From Streptomyces sp. M92 (GTDB lineage: Bacteria > Actinomycetota > Actinomycetes > Streptomycetales > Streptomycetaceae): DNA of 64,000 nucleotides. Made by a program: the position numbers and the translations under genes. Below are positions 7,733 to 16,188 of the stretch, one piece after another. Numbering within the stretch: position 1 is the stretch's first letter; every line of letters starts with the position of its first letter. The stretch lies in contig NZ_CP101137.1 in assembly GCF_028473745.1 (NCBI RefSeq), positions 2,418,001-2,482,000 on the forward strand, in the 5' to 3' direction. Under the pieces are notes generated by a model. The model was not told the DNA's origin. It searched no databases and worked only from the letters and a program-made list of their open reading frames with translations.

Positions 7733-8476
7733 TCAACCCAGCTTGGCGTTCTGCGCCTTCACGACCGCCGCGGACAGCTTCGCGTCGCTCGGCCTCGCGT
7801 TGACCATGGCCATGCCGTCGACCGAGAAGTACACGGCGACGACGTCACCGCTGCGTACGGCCTGGGTGTGCACGGAGTGCGTGGCGCCCCGGAACGTCAG
7901 CGTCGACCGGAAGGCGAGCGACTCGTCACCGGCCTCCGCCACGGGCTTCTCGGCGGTCACGGAGTCGTACGCGCTCGTGTTGCCGTTGGCCTTGGCGGTG
8001 AAGCCGCCGGTGCAGGCTCCCACGGCCTTGGACAGGCCGGCCAGGGCGGCCTCGGCTTTGCCGGACTCGTATGCCATGAGCATCACGTACGTGAAGGGTT
8101 TGGTGGCGTCGGAACTGAGGGAGCGCGTGAGGTCGGCCTGCGGCTCGCCGAGGGGGAGCTGGTTCATGGCGTGGGCGAGTGGGGCGCAGACGGGCTTCTC
8201 GACCGTTACCTCCTGCGGGGACTTGGCGAAGGCGAACTCGCTGTTGTCGGAGCTCGCCACGTCCGCGTCGGACAGGGTCATGCCGGAGACGTCCGCCTTG
8301 GTGATCACCAGCTGCTTCAGCCGCTCCTCCGGCGTCTGCTGCTTCTCCTGTTGTGCGGTCGCTGCCGGCTTCTCCGCCGAGTCCGTGTCCGAGCCGGAGT
8401 CCCCGCCGCAGGAGGTGAGCGCTGCGAGGGAGAGGGTGGACAGGGCGGCGAGTGCGGCCGGGGCGGCGCGCTTCAT
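7733..8476 (-). CDS. Lipoprotein, possible PknH-like sensor fold
   Basis: 247 residues. The signal MKRAAPAALAALSTLSLAAL followed by TSCGGD has a lipobox with Cys about residue 23. After an acidic linker comes a domain with QLVITKADVSGMTLSDADV, conserved-looking Cys residues (KPVCAPL, VGACTGG) and a C-terminal FRGATHSVHTQAVRSGDVVA strand pair. This pattern resembles the extracellular sensor-type domains seen in actinobacterial lipoproteins and in PknH (inference from memory). It is transcribed after the membrane protein at 8517-9452 with a 40-base gap, probably the same unit. It is not clearly related to the AGADTG lipoproteins elsewhere in the window. Confidence 0.75.
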   Translation of the reverse strand: MKRAAPAALAALSTLSLAALTSCGGDSGSDTDSAEKPAATAQQEKQQTPEERLKQLVITKADVSGMTLSDADVASSDNSEFAFAKSPQEVTVEKPVCAPLAHAMNQLPLGEPQADLTRSLSSDATKPFTYVMLMAYESGKAEAALAGLSKAVGACTGGFTAKANGNTSAYDSVTAEKPVAEAGDESLAFRSTLTFRGATHSVHTQAVRSGDVVAVYFSVDGMAMVNARPSDAKLSAAVVKAQNAKLG

Positions 8477-8516
8477 GGGGACTCCTTGGTGGGGGGTGGG
8501 GGGGAGTTCGGTCCGG

Positions 8517-9452
8517 TCAGTCGTGTTGTGATTCGGTCAGTTCGCGTAGCTTGGGCGAAAGTTCGGGCACTTTGGCCCCGGCTGCCTGCGCCGCCGCGAC
8601 CTCCCGGACATAGGCCAGCGCCGCCTCCCGCAACCGTTCCTTCTCCCGGCCCTGCCGACGGCCGACGAGCCAGATGTACACGGCGAGGGGGACGAGGAGC
8701 AGGGCACCGTAGGCGCCGGGTTCGTCCGACGTCGCGGCCCACATCGCCCCGCACGCGCCGCCCAGGATCAGCAGGCAGCCCGTCTCGTCGTGCCAGCCGC
8801 CGACGTCGGCCATCGTCTCGTACGCGCTGACGGCTTCGGGCTTCGGCGGCACGGTGACCGGTGCGGTGGCGGGGGCGTCCGCCGCGCGGCACGGCCCCGC
8901 GCCCGGCGGTGCCGTGCCCGGCAGTGGCTCGTCCGGTGGCGCCTGGTCCGGCAGTGGCTCGACGGCCGCGTACGTCGGAATCGGCACCGCGCCCTTGCCG
9001 CCCCCGGTCGACGACCGGCCCTCCAGCCACGCCGGTACGTGTGTCAGCGGAATGCCGTGTGCGCGGGCCACGCCGAGGACCTCGCGGTAGCCGGCGAGCG
9101 GTCCGTCCGTCAGCGCGCGCTTCCAGCGGACGCGCACGTGCACGACCATGGCCACCCCGACGACGAACAGACACCCGGCGGCGCCCAGCGCGGCGAAGAG
9201 GTGATCGGTCAGCGCCGGGACTATCGGGACGGCGCACGGCAGGAGCAGGCCGGCCGTCAGCGCCAGTACCCCCAGCGTTGCCGCCGGCCGTCGCTGCTCC
9301 GCGGTCAACGCCTGACGTCGCTCGGTGAGGAGCACGGTCACCGCCGCGTCGTCGGTGTAGTCGAAGCCGTGTCGCGTGCTGATGGCCTGGACCGCGGCCA
9401 GGGCTCTGGCATCGGCGGCCAGCGCTGCCCCGTTCACCGGTAGCAGGTCCAT
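8517..9452 (-). CDS. Four-helix membrane protein of unknown function
   Basis: 311 residues from ATG 9452, chosen for the AAGGA five to six bases upstream rather than ATG 9524. It has two hydrophobic hairpins: one near residues 70-130 (TLGVLALTAGLLLPCAVPIV, then AALGAAGCLFVVGVAMVVHV) and one near 225-275 (LLILGGACGAMWAA, then GALLLVPLAVYIWLVG). A Pro/Ala-rich acidic cytoplasmic linker separates them. The C-terminus is helical and charged (PKLRELTESQHD). It is the first gene of a minus-strand pair with the lipoprotein at 7733 and is divergent from the Tad pilus operon. Family not recognised. Confidence 0.68.
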   Translation of the reverse strand: MDLLPVNGAALAADARALAAVQAISTRHGFDYTDDAAVTVLLTERRQALTAEQRRPAATLGVLALTAGLLLPCAVPIVPALTDHLFAALGAAGCLFVVGVAMVVHVRVRWKRALTDGPLAGYREVLGVARAHGIPLTHVPAWLEGRSSTGGGKGAVPIPTYAAVEPLPDQAPPDEPLPGTAPPGAGPCRAADAPATAPVTVPPKPEAVSAYETMADVGGWHDETGCLLILGGACGAMWAATSDEPGAYGALLLVPLAVYIWLVGRRQGREKERLREAALAYVREVAAAQAAGAKVPELSPKLRELTESQHD

Positions 9453-9761
9453 CGTCCTTCCCCCTGTATGCCGTGCAGACCCATCATCAGTCCGAGCGAA
9501 GATCATGGCACGCGCCCTCCGCACCTTCGTGAGTGATTCGTGCAGGCATCATGGCCGCACCGTGACGAACGGCATGCGGACGGTGTCTCGCTGTAGCGGG
9601 AGCCTATTCGCACACGCACAGTTGGAACGGGTGGCTCTCGGGCGGTACTCAAAGGGGCGGCGGCGGCGCGAAGTTGCCGAATGGTAACGGTGTGAGGCGT
9701 GAGGTCCGAGGGAGCCGGCGCGTCTTGAGGGGCTTATGTGCGGCTGATACGGTGCGATGGC

Positions 9762-9790
9762 TTGACACTCGCCTCGCTGCTGGCTATTCG
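9762..9790 (+). promoter_or_regulatory. Candidate promoter of the Tad operon
   Basis: A consensus -35 TTGACA (9762-9767) is followed after 17 bases by TATTCG (9785-9790), a weak -10. It would give a leader of about 155 bases before the GTG at 9953. Seen directly; activity is inferred. Confidence 0.35.
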
Positions 9791-9806
9791 CCCAGGTCGG
9801 GCGGGT

Positions 9807-9830
9807 GTGTCAGGGGGTGCCCCTGGACAC
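9807..9830 (+). promoter_or_regulatory. Inverted repeat in the Tad leader
   Basis: gtgtcagggg (9807-9816) pairs with cccctggacac (9820-9830) across a three-base loop with one bulged base. It lies between the candidate promoter and the first gene and could be an operator or an RNA hairpin. Confidence 0.4.
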
Positions 9831-9878
9831 CAACGGTCGGGCGGGACGCGCGGAGTGTCCGAATTTACTGATGATTGC

Positions 9879-9916
9879 GCGCACTTGAGTGGTGACTGCT
9901 GCTCAAGCGAGTGCGC
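9879..9916 (+). promoter_or_regulatory. Second inverted repeat in the Tad leader
   Basis: GCGCACTTGAG (9879-9889) pairs with CTCAAGCGAGTGCGC (9902-9916); the right arm has a four-base bulge and the loop is 12 bases. It sits 37 bases upstream of the first start codon, close enough to affect translation or act as a repressor site. Confidence 0.4.
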
Positions 9917-9952
9917 GGCAGACAATTTCTTGGGTGTACGGGGAGCGGTTGC

Positions 9953-10669
9953 GTGAAGATCCAGGGGCGTACGGGGGCGGGCGCGGGACGTGCCGCGGCT
10001 CCGGCTCAGCCGTCGGTCGGTGACCGGCTTCCCAGCCCTCCTCGCGAGCGCAAACCCGCGCTGGCCGCGCTGGCGGTGCTGCTGATCCTGCTGGGCGCGC
10101 TGGGTGCCACGATGCTGGTGCTGCGGGTCGGGGAACGGGTCGAGGTCGTCAAGGTCACGAAGGACATCCCGCCGGGCGGGAAGATCACCGATCAGAACTC
10201 CACGATCGTGATGGTCGCGGACGACCCGGGCATCCACTACATCAAGGAATCGCAGCTCAAGACCATCCAGACCTACCAAGCGGTGACCATGATTCCCGGT
10301 GGCTCCCTCCCGGTCGGCGAGATGTTCGCCAAGGAGCCCAAGATGCCCGCCGGCAAGGCGTCCGTCGGCGTGGCTCTCAAGGAGGGCCAGTACTACGCGG
10401 ACATCAAGGGCGGTGACACGGTCGCCGCGTACCGGGTCGGCTCCCGCAGTGCCGGCAGCTCCGACTCCGACCAGGACTCCTCGTCGTCCTCCTCCGGCAA
10501 CGCCCTGATCGCGAACGCCTCGGTCGAGAAGGTCACGGGAGACAGCGACGCCACCGTGAGTACGGGCAACAAGTCCATCACCCTTCTCGTCGACGAAGCC
10601 GACGCGGCCGCCCTCGCCTCGGCGTCCTCCGCTGGCGAGGTGGCCCTCGTGCGCGTCCCCGGCAAGTAG
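9953..10669 (+). CDS. SAF-domain / CpaB-like pilus assembly protein
   Basis: 238 residues from GTG 9953, preceded by GGGGAG. A cytoplasmic basic Pro-rich tail leads to one membrane helix (LAALAVLLILLGALGATMLVL, about residues 39-60). An extracytoplasmic domain follows that begins VEVVKVTKDIPPGGKIT, the typical opening of the SAF/RcpC-CpaB family. A Ser/Asp-rich insert (SDSDQDSSSSSSG) lies at about residues 170-185. In Gram-negatives CpaB supports the secretin. Gram-positive Tad loci lack the secretin, so here it may link pilus assembly to the wall. It is the first gene of the tad operon, followed 18 bases later by the TadZ-like gene. Confidence 0.75.
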   Translation: MKIQGRTGAGAGRAAAPAQPSVGDRLPSPPRERKPALAALAVLLILLGALGATMLVLRVGERVEVVKVTKDIPPGGKITDQNSTIVMVADDPGIHYIKESQLKTIQTYQAVTMIPGGSLPVGEMFAKEPKMPAGKASVGVALKEGQYYADIKGGDTVAAYRVGSRSAGSSDSDQDSSSSSSGNALIANASVEKVTGDSDATVSTGNKSITLLVDEADAAALASASSAGEVALVRVPGK

Positions 10670-10687
10670 AAGGCGACCCAACCACCC

Positions 10688-11581
10688 ATGGCCCTCATCG
10701 CCCTCGCCGCCGACAAGGGTTCCCCCGGCGTCACCACCGCGGCCGTCGCCCTCGCGGCGGTCTGGCCGCGCCGCGTCCTGCTCGCCGAGACCGACCCGGC
10801 GGGCGGCGACCTGGTGTACCGGTCCGCCGCAGCGCACGGCGGGCCGCTGAACCCCAACACCGGCATGCTGTCGATCGCCGCGACCGCGCGCCGCGGCCTC
10901 GTGCCCGACCAGCTCTGGGACCACGTACAGCCGCTCAGCGGTGGCCTGGAGGTCCTCGTCGGCCTCGGCATCTCCGAGCAGGCCGCCGGTCTCGCGGGCC
11001 TGTGGCCCACCCTGGGCCGGGCCTTCGCCTCCCTCGCAGACTCCCCGAACGCGCCCGCCGACGTCATCGCCGACTGCGGTCGCATCAGCGGCGACTCCCC
11101 GGCCACCGAGCTGTTCCCGCACGCCTCGCTCGTCCTCCTGCTCTCCCGTACCGAGCCGGAGGCCATCGCCCGCGTCCGTGACCGCGCCGCCGCCCTCAAC
11201 AACAAGCTGCACGGCGGCCCGCGCGGCGCCGCGAGCCTCGGCATGCCGCTGATCGGCGTCGTCCTCGTCGCTGACACCAACAACGCCGCCAAGTTGTCGG
11301 GCCAGGTCAACGACATGCTGGTGGCCGCCCAGACCGGCGCCCGCGTGGTCGGCACCATCGCCGACGACCCGGCCGGCGCCGACCAGCTGGCCGGACGCAG
11401 GCGCGGCCGGCTGGAGAAGTCGCTGCTCATCCGCTCCGCCCGCAAGGTCACCTCGGACCTGTACCAGCAGTTCGGCGCCGCCTGGTCCATGCCGACCGGA
11501 CCCGCCGGTCCTGCTGGTTCCACCGGTTCCACCGGTCCCGCAGGCACCGGCATGGCCGGTCACGCCGGAGCCGGCCGATGA
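10688..11581 (+). CDS. TadZ/CpaE-like ParA-family protein
   Basis: 297 residues from ATG 10688. The N-terminus MALIALAADKGSPGVTTAA is a deviant ParA/MinD Walker A (GSPGVTT, without the usual second lysine), followed by VLLAETDPAGGDL, the Walker A'-type Asp-containing strand. TadZ/CpaE proteins use such degenerate ATPase folds to place the pilus machine at the pole (family knowledge). The C-terminus is a low-complexity Gly/Pro/Ser/Thr tail (GPAGPAGSTGSTGPAGTG). The stop overlaps the TadA start at 11578, so translation is coupled. Confidence 0.8.
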   Translation: MALIALAADKGSPGVTTAAVALAAVWPRRVLLAETDPAGGDLVYRSAAAHGGPLNPNTGMLSIAATARRGLVPDQLWDHVQPLSGGLEVLVGLGISEQAAGLAGLWPTLGRAFASLADSPNAPADVIADCGRISGDSPATELFPHASLVLLLSRTEPEAIARVRDRAAALNNKLHGGPRGAASLGMPLIGVVLVADTNNAAKLSGQVNDMLVAAQTGARVVGTIADDPAGADQLAGRRRGRLEKSLLIRSARKVTSDLYQQFGAAWSMPTGPAGPAGSTGSTGPAGTGMAGHAGAGR

Positions 11582-12885
11582 CCACAGTCGACCACTCGTT
11601 GGTCAAGCGGTTCCGGCAGGAGGCTGGCGACCGCATCGCCGAGCAGCGTCGCCAGGACCAGGTCAGCGGCGTCACGCCGATGTCCACCGAGGACGAGAGG
11701 CAGTACGCGCGCGCCGTCATCGCGCAGATCCTGGAGGAGTACGCCCGCGCCGAGATCAACGCCGGGCGTACGCCACTGGACGCGGAGACGGAGGAGGCGT
11801 ACGCCGCCGCCGTGCACGCCGCGCTGTTCGGCGTCGGGCGGCTCCAGCCGCTGCTGGACGACCCCGAGGTCGAGAACATCGACATCAACGGCTGCGACCA
11901 GGTCTTCGTCGGCTACTCCGACGGGCGTGAGGAGCGCGGGGAGCCGGTCGCCGAGACCGACGAGGAGCTCATCGAGCTGATCCAGATCCTCGGCGCCTAC
12001 TCCGGCCTCTCCTCCCGCCCCTTCGACTCCGCCAACCCGCAGCTGGACCTGCGCCTGCCGGACGGTTCGCGTCTGTCGGCGGTCATGGACGTCGCCCGGC
12101 GCCCCGCGCTCTCCATCCGGCGCGCCCGCATGGGCAAGGTCTTCATCTCCGACCTGGTCGGCAACGGCACCCTCACCCCCGAGCTGGGCCACTTCCTGGC
12201 CTGCGCGGTCCGGGCCCGCAAGAACGTCATGATCGCGGGCGCGACCAACGCCGGAAAGACGACGCTGCTGCGCGCCCTCGCCAACGAGATCCCGCCCAAC
12301 GAGCGCCTGATCACCGTCGAGCGCGCCCTGGAGCTGGGCCTCGACACCTTCCCCGACCTGCACCCCAATGTCGTCGCCTTCGAGGAACGGCTGCCCAACT
12401 CCGAGGGCCACGGAAGCATCAGCATGGCGGAACTGGTCCGCCGGTCCCTCCGTATGAACCCCTCCCGCGTCATCGTCGGTGAGGTGCTCGGCGACGAGAT
12501 CGTGACCATGCTCAACGCCATGTCGCAGGGCAACGACGGCTCGCTCTCCACGATCCACGCCAACAGCTCGCACGAGGTCTTCAACCGCATCTCGACGTAC
12601 GCGCTCCAGGCCGCCGAACGGCTGCCGATCGAGGCCAGCCAGATGCTGGTGGCCGGCGCCGTCAACTTCGTCGTCTTCATCCAGCGGCGCAACAACTTCC
12701 ACAGCGGCGGACGCCTCCAGCGCATGGTCACCTCAGTCCGCGAGGTGAACGGCGTCGACGGACGCGTGCTCTCCAGCGAGGTCTTCGCCGAGGCGCCCGA
12801 CGGCCGGGTCGTCCCGCACGCCCCCATAGCCTGCCTGGAGGAACTCATCGCCTACGGCTACCGGCCCAACGGAACGTGGGGGTGA
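11578..12885 (+). CDS. tadA: TadA/CpaF secretion ATPase
   Basis: 435 residues. This is the hexameric ATPase that powers Flp pilus assembly. An N-terminal helical domain (residues about 1-110) is followed by the PulE/VirB11-type core. The Walker A is GATNAGKTTL at about 220-229, the Asp box region is ERLITVERALELGLD, and the Walker B is SRVIVGEVLGDE near 296-307. The His box appears in STIHANSSHE. Full length for the CpaF family. Its start overlaps the TadZ stop. TadB and TadC, its membrane partners, follow directly. Confidence 0.93.
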   Translation: MTTVDHSLVKRFRQEAGDRIAEQRRQDQVSGVTPMSTEDERQYARAVIAQILEEYARAEINAGRTPLDAETEEAYAAAVHAALFGVGRLQPLLDDPEVENIDINGCDQVFVGYSDGREERGEPVAETDEELIELIQILGAYSGLSSRPFDSANPQLDLRLPDGSRLSAVMDVARRPALSIRRARMGKVFISDLVGNGTLTPELGHFLACAVRARKNVMIAGATNAGKTTLLRALANEIPPNERLITVERALELGLDTFPDLHPNVVAFEERLPNSEGHGSISMAELVRRSLRMNPSRVIVGEVLGDEIVTMLNAMSQGNDGSLSTIHANSSHEVFNRISTYALQAAERLPIEASQMLVAGAVNFVVFIQRRNNFHSGGRLQRMVTSVREVNGVDGRVLSSEVFAEAPDGRVVPHAPIACLEELIAYGYRPNGTWG

Positions 12886-12890
12886 CGCAC

Positions 12891-13952
12891 ATGACCACCA
12901 CACCCCCCACGCACACCACTCTCGCCGCGCTCGACTCCCTCGGCTCCATGGGCGGTCTGTTCTCCACCACCGTCCTGTACGCGCTCGGCTGCGGCGTCGC
13001 CGTCGGCGGCGGCATCGCGCTGCTCATGGTCGCCGTACGCGGTCTGCCCGCCAAGCCGGAGCACGAGAAGCGCCAGGCCGCCGAGCGGGCCAACGAACTG
13101 ATCCGCTGGGCGGGCCAGCGCGGCTCCCTCGCGGCCATCGTCGGCCTCGCCGTCATGCTCGTCACCCGCTGGGCGGTACTGGGCATCGCCGCCGGCATCC
13201 TCGTCTTCTTCTGGGACCACCTCTTCGGCGGCGCCGCCGAGGAACGCGCCGCCATGAAGCGGGTCGAGGCCCTGGCCTCCTGGACGGAATCCCTGCGCGA
13301 CACCATCGCCGGCGCGGTCGGACTGGAGCAGGCCATTCCGGCCTCCGCCCGAGCCGCCGCGCCCGTACTCCGCCCCCACCTCGACGCCCTGGTCGACCGG
13401 CTGCGCTCGCGCACCCCGCTGCCCGACGCGCTCCAGCACCTGGCCGACGAGATCGACGACGCCTCCGCCGACATCATCGTCGCCGCGCTGATCCTCAACG
13501 CGCGGCTGCGCGGCCCGGGTCTGCGCCAGGTCCTCGGCGCGCTCGCCAAGTCGGCGCGCGAGGAGGTCGACATGCGTCAGCGGGTGATGGCCCAGCGCGC
13601 ATCGACCCGCCGCTCGGTGCAGATCGTCGTAGCGGTGTCGGTGCTGTTCGTCCTCGGCCTGTCCATCTTCAACCGGGACTTCGTCGAGCCGTACGGCTCC
13701 CCCGTCGGCCAGCTCGTCCTGGCCTGCGTGTGCGGCCTGTTCGCGCTGGGCTTCTGGTGGATGCGCAAGCTGTCGACCATCGAGACGCCGGAGCGCTTCC
13801 TGGTCCGGGACGGCTCGGACGTCCAGTTCGTGCGCCCCCGTACGCCGGGCCAGCCGGGCCACCCCGGCCAGCCGGCCGCCCAGACCGCGCAGCGCCTGCC
13901 GCAACCGTCCCAGCCGTCGCAGGCGTCTGGGGACGAGGGGGTACGACGATGA
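12891..13952 (+). CDS. tadB: TadB-like type II secretion F-domain membrane protein
   Basis: 353 residues from ATG 12891, preceded by GGGGGTG that overlaps the tadA stop; the GTG at 12876 is less likely. It has a helix near the N-terminus (VLYALGCGVAVGGGIALLMV), a second pair near residues 80-110, the cytoplasmic GspF-like helical bundle (residues about 130-230, with LEQAIPASARAAAPVLRPHL) and two C-terminal membrane helices (IVVAVSVLFVLGLSIF and VLACVCGLFALGFWW). A Pro/Gln-rich tail follows. It forms the platform with TadC. ATGA overlap with tadC. Confidence 0.9.
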   Translation: MTTTPPTHTTLAALDSLGSMGGLFSTTVLYALGCGVAVGGGIALLMVAVRGLPAKPEHEKRQAAERANELIRWAGQRGSLAAIVGLAVMLVTRWAVLGIAAGILVFFWDHLFGGAAEERAAMKRVEALASWTESLRDTIAGAVGLEQAIPASARAAAPVLRPHLDALVDRLRSRTPLPDALQHLADEIDDASADIIVAALILNARLRGPGLRQVLGALAKSAREEVDMRQRVMAQRASTRRSVQIVVAVSVLFVLGLSIFNRDFVEPYGSPVGQLVLACVCGLFALGFWWMRKLSTIETPERFLVRDGSDVQFVRPRTPGQPGHPGQPAAQTAQRLPQPSQPSQASGDEGVRR

Positions 13953-14872
13953 ACCTGACGATGCCGGTCCTGGTCGGCGCGGTCATCGGCCTGGGCGTCT
14001 ACGCCCTGGTCCGCGCCCTGATGCCGAGCAGGCGGAGCCCGGTCCAGCAGGTCGCCCGGATCGACGCGATGCGGGCGCGCGGGACGGCGTACGAGTCGTC
14101 GTCGCGCACGGCGAAGGACGACGGCCGCCTCGGCACGCTGCGCGCCCGGGTCGGCGCCCGCGTCGCCGAGCTGTACCTGCAGCAGGGCTGGGAGCTGCGC
14201 TCGCTGCGCGCCGACCTGGCGGTGCTGGACCGCAGCTGGGAGAAGTTCCTGGCGACGAAGACGCTGCTGGCCGTGGGCGGCCTGTTCTTCGGTCCGTTCC
14301 TGTTCGCGATCGTGTGGCGGCTCGGGTTCGGCGACAGCCCGATCATCCCGGTCTGGCTGGCCCTGCTCTGCGCGGGGATCTTCTTTTTCCTCCCCGACCT
14401 GGAGGTACGCCGGGACGCCGCCGACAAACGCCGTGACCTGCGGCGCGTGATCGGTGCGTACCTGGACCTGGTCTCCATGAGCCTGGCCGGCGGCCGTGGC
14501 CTGCCCGAGGCCCTGATGGCGGCGGCGGAGGTGTCGGACGGCTGGGCCACCCACCGCATCCGCAACGCCCTGGCCGACGCCCGCATCACTGGCATCAGCC
14601 AGTGGCAGGCGCTCGGCCAGCTCGGCGAGGACCTGGGCGTCGAGGAGCTCAAGGACCTCGCCGCCTCCCTCGCCCTGGTCTCCGACGACGGCGCCAAGGT
14701 CCGGGAGTCCCTCGCCTCCCGCGCCGAGACCATGCGGCACCGCGAACTCGCCGAGATCGAGGGCAGTGCGGGCGAGAAGTCCCAGTCGATGCTCGTGGCC
14801 CAGCTCCTGCTGTGCGCCGGGTTCCTGGTGTTCCTGATCTATCCGGCGGCGATGCGGGTGTTTCAGGTGTGA
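13949..14872 (+). CDS. tadC: TadC-like type II secretion F-domain membrane protein
   Basis: 307 residues from the ATG overlapping the tadB stop. Topology mirrors TadB: one N-terminal helix (PVLVGAVIGLGVYALVRAL), a hydrophobic hairpin near residues 105-150, a GspF-like cytoplasmic bundle (RVIGAYLDLVSMSLAGGRGL, then LAQL-type helices) and a final membrane helix (LLLCAGFLVFLIYPAAMRVF). A longer upstream start (13730) would lie inside tadB and is rejected. TadB and TadC are the paired platform proteins of Tad pili. Confidence 0.9.
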   Translation: MNLTMPVLVGAVIGLGVYALVRALMPSRRSPVQQVARIDAMRARGTAYESSSRTAKDDGRLGTLRARVGARVAELYLQQGWELRSLRADLAVLDRSWEKFLATKTLLAVGGLFFGPFLFAIVWRLGFGDSPIIPVWLALLCAGIFFFLPDLEVRRDAADKRRDLRRVIGAYLDLVSMSLAGGRGLPEALMAAAEVSDGWATHRIRNALADARITGISQWQALGQLGEDLGVEELKDLAASLALVSDDGAKVRESLASRAETMRHRELAEIEGSAGEKSQSMLVAQLLLCAGFLVFLIYPAAMRVFQV

Positions 14873-14998
14873 CGCGGCTTACCAGCTCCAGAGGCTCGGG
14901 AGGCCCAAGAGGCTTACAGGGGCTGCACGTGCTCCAGAGACTTCAGAGGTTCCGGAGCGGCTTCGCTTCCAGAAACTGATACGAGAGGACAACTCATC

Positions 14999-15250
14999 AT
15001 GAACGGACAGAACTTCCGCACCGGCATCCCGGCAGTGGACTTCCTGGTCGTCTTCCTCCAGGGCCGCGTGGAGCGCGCCCGCTCCGGCGAACTCGACCGC
15101 GGCGCGTCCGCCGTCGAATGGGTCATCATCTCCGCGGTCGTGGTCGCGATCGTCGGCGTGGTGGCCGCGATCATCACCAAGGCCATGGAGAAGGGCGCCG
15201 AGAACGTCGGTAACTGCATCGAGGGCGCCGACGCGAGCAGCACCTGCTGA
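14999..15250 (+). CDS. Flp-family pilin
   Basis: 83 residues from ATG 14999, with GAGAGGA upstream. The class IV prepilin pattern is clear: a basic leader, cleavage expected after Gly in ELDRG, and mature residues ASAVEWVIISAVVVAIVGVV with Glu at position 5. The sixth residue is Trp rather than the usual Tyr of Flp pilins. The mature protein is about 45 residues with a short tail containing two Cys (GNCIEGADASSTC). The leader, about 38 residues, is long. It is the main pilin substrate of the prepilin peptidase at 24789-25679. Confidence 0.88.
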   Translation: MNGQNFRTGIPAVDFLVVFLQGRVERARSGELDRGASAVEWVIISAVVVAIVGVVAAIITKAMEKGAENVGNCIEGADASSTC

Positions 15251-15273
15251 CCGGACGTACGGGGTACACGGGG

Positions 15274-15735
15274 ATGCCGGCCAACGTGTTCAGACGGTTG
15301 CGCCGCAGGGTCGAGGCCGCCCGCGAAGCGGCGGCCGCCCGCGGCGAATCCGGCATGACCGCGATCGAGTTCGTGTTCCTCACACCGGTCCTGTTCTTCA
15401 TGATCTTCGCGACGGTGCAGTTCGGGCTGTACTTCTTCGCCGACCACGTGGCGCAGGCGGCGGCCCAGGCGGGCGCGCGCAAGGCCCGTGCGACGGCCGA
15501 CGCCCAGCCCGGCGCCTGGCGCGGCGAGGCGCGGGACGTGGTGGACAGCTACATCAGCCAGTTGGGTCCCCAGCTGGTCATCGCACCGGACGTGAAGATG
15601 CTCCAGCCGGAACAGGACACGGTCGGTGTGGAGATCACGGCCCGTATCCCGACGGTGTTCCCGGGCCTGGACCTGACGGTGCACGCGGAGTCGATGGGTC
15701 CGGTGGAACGCTTCGTCGAGGACGGGGGGAACTAG
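15274..15735 (+). CDS. TadE-like pseudopilin
   Basis: 153 residues from ATG 15274. A basic leader ends GESG, and the mature N-terminus MTAIEFVFLTPVLFFMIFA has Glu at position 5, as expected for a TadE pseudopilin cut by the prepilin peptidase. The C-terminal domain (ITARIPTVFPGLDLTVHAES) is a small extracytoplasmic beta domain. It is the first of three consecutive TadE/TadG-like genes; the next starts one base after its stop. A minor pilin role is inferred from the family. Confidence 0.88.
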   Translation: MPANVFRRLRRRVEAAREAAAARGESGMTAIEFVFLTPVLFFMIFATVQFGLYFFADHVAQAAAQAGARKARATADAQPGAWRGEARDVVDSYISQLGPQLVIAPDVKMLQPEQDTVGVEITARIPTVFPGLDLTVHAESMGPVERFVEDGGN

Positions 15736-16188
15736 ATGCGTGTCGCCCTGCGGGCTCTCGTACCGACGGCGCTCGAAGACCGCCGTCGGGTGTCGGCGGA
15801 CGACGACGGGCTGTCCACCATCGAGGTGGTCATCCTCGCCCCGGTGATGATCCTCTTCATCCTCGTCCTGGTGGGCTTCGGCCAGCTGGTCGAAGGACGG
15901 GGCGCCCTCGACGGCGCGGCCCGGGACGCGGCACGCGCGGGCTCGATCCAGAAGAACCACGGCACGGCGGTCGCCGAGGCGAAGAAGGCCGCCGAGGCCA
16001 ACCTCGCGGACGTCTGCTCGGGCCCGGTCTCGGTCGTCCAGAAGAGCGCGGGCTTCGAGCCCGACACGCTGTTCACGGTGGAGGTCAGCTGCGAGGTGCG
16101 CGGCCTGGCGATGATCGGCCTGAACATCCCCACCACCCTCTCGGCGACCTTCAGCTCCCCGCTGGACCCGTACCGGAGGACGGCGTGA
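15736..16188 (+). CDS. TadE-like pseudopilin
   Basis: 150 residues from ATG 15736. The leader ends DDDG and the mature helix LSTIEVVILAPVMILFILVL again has Glu at +5. Two cysteines in the ectodomain (VCSGPV and VSCEVRG) may form a disulphide. The helix is followed by the family signature GRGALDGAARDAARAGS. The stop overlaps the next gene by GTGA. Confidence 0.88.
   Translation: MRVALRALVPTALEDRRRVSADDDGLSTIEVVILAPVMILFILVLVGFGQLVEGRGALDGAARDAARAGSIQKNHGTAVAEAKKAAEANLADVCSGPVSVVQKSAGFEPDTLFTVEVSCEVRGLAMIGLNIPTTLSATFSSPLDPYRRTA

Larger units (their letters stand above)
9453..9952. other. 500-bp divergent intergenic region before the Tad operon
   Basis: No supported gene. The plus-strand side contains a possible promoter (TTGACA at 9762-9767, 17-base spacer, weak TATTCG at 9785-9790) and two inverted repeats, listed separately. 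The minus-strand side should hold the promoter of the 9452 gene but shows no convincing motif. Confidence 0.5.

Noticed and set aside
9734..11563. Long minus-strand open frame (609 codons) opposite the TadZ-like gene
   Set aside because: It is a shadow of the high-GC plus-strand gene; its product is Gly/Arg-rich without domain content and it has no ribosome site.
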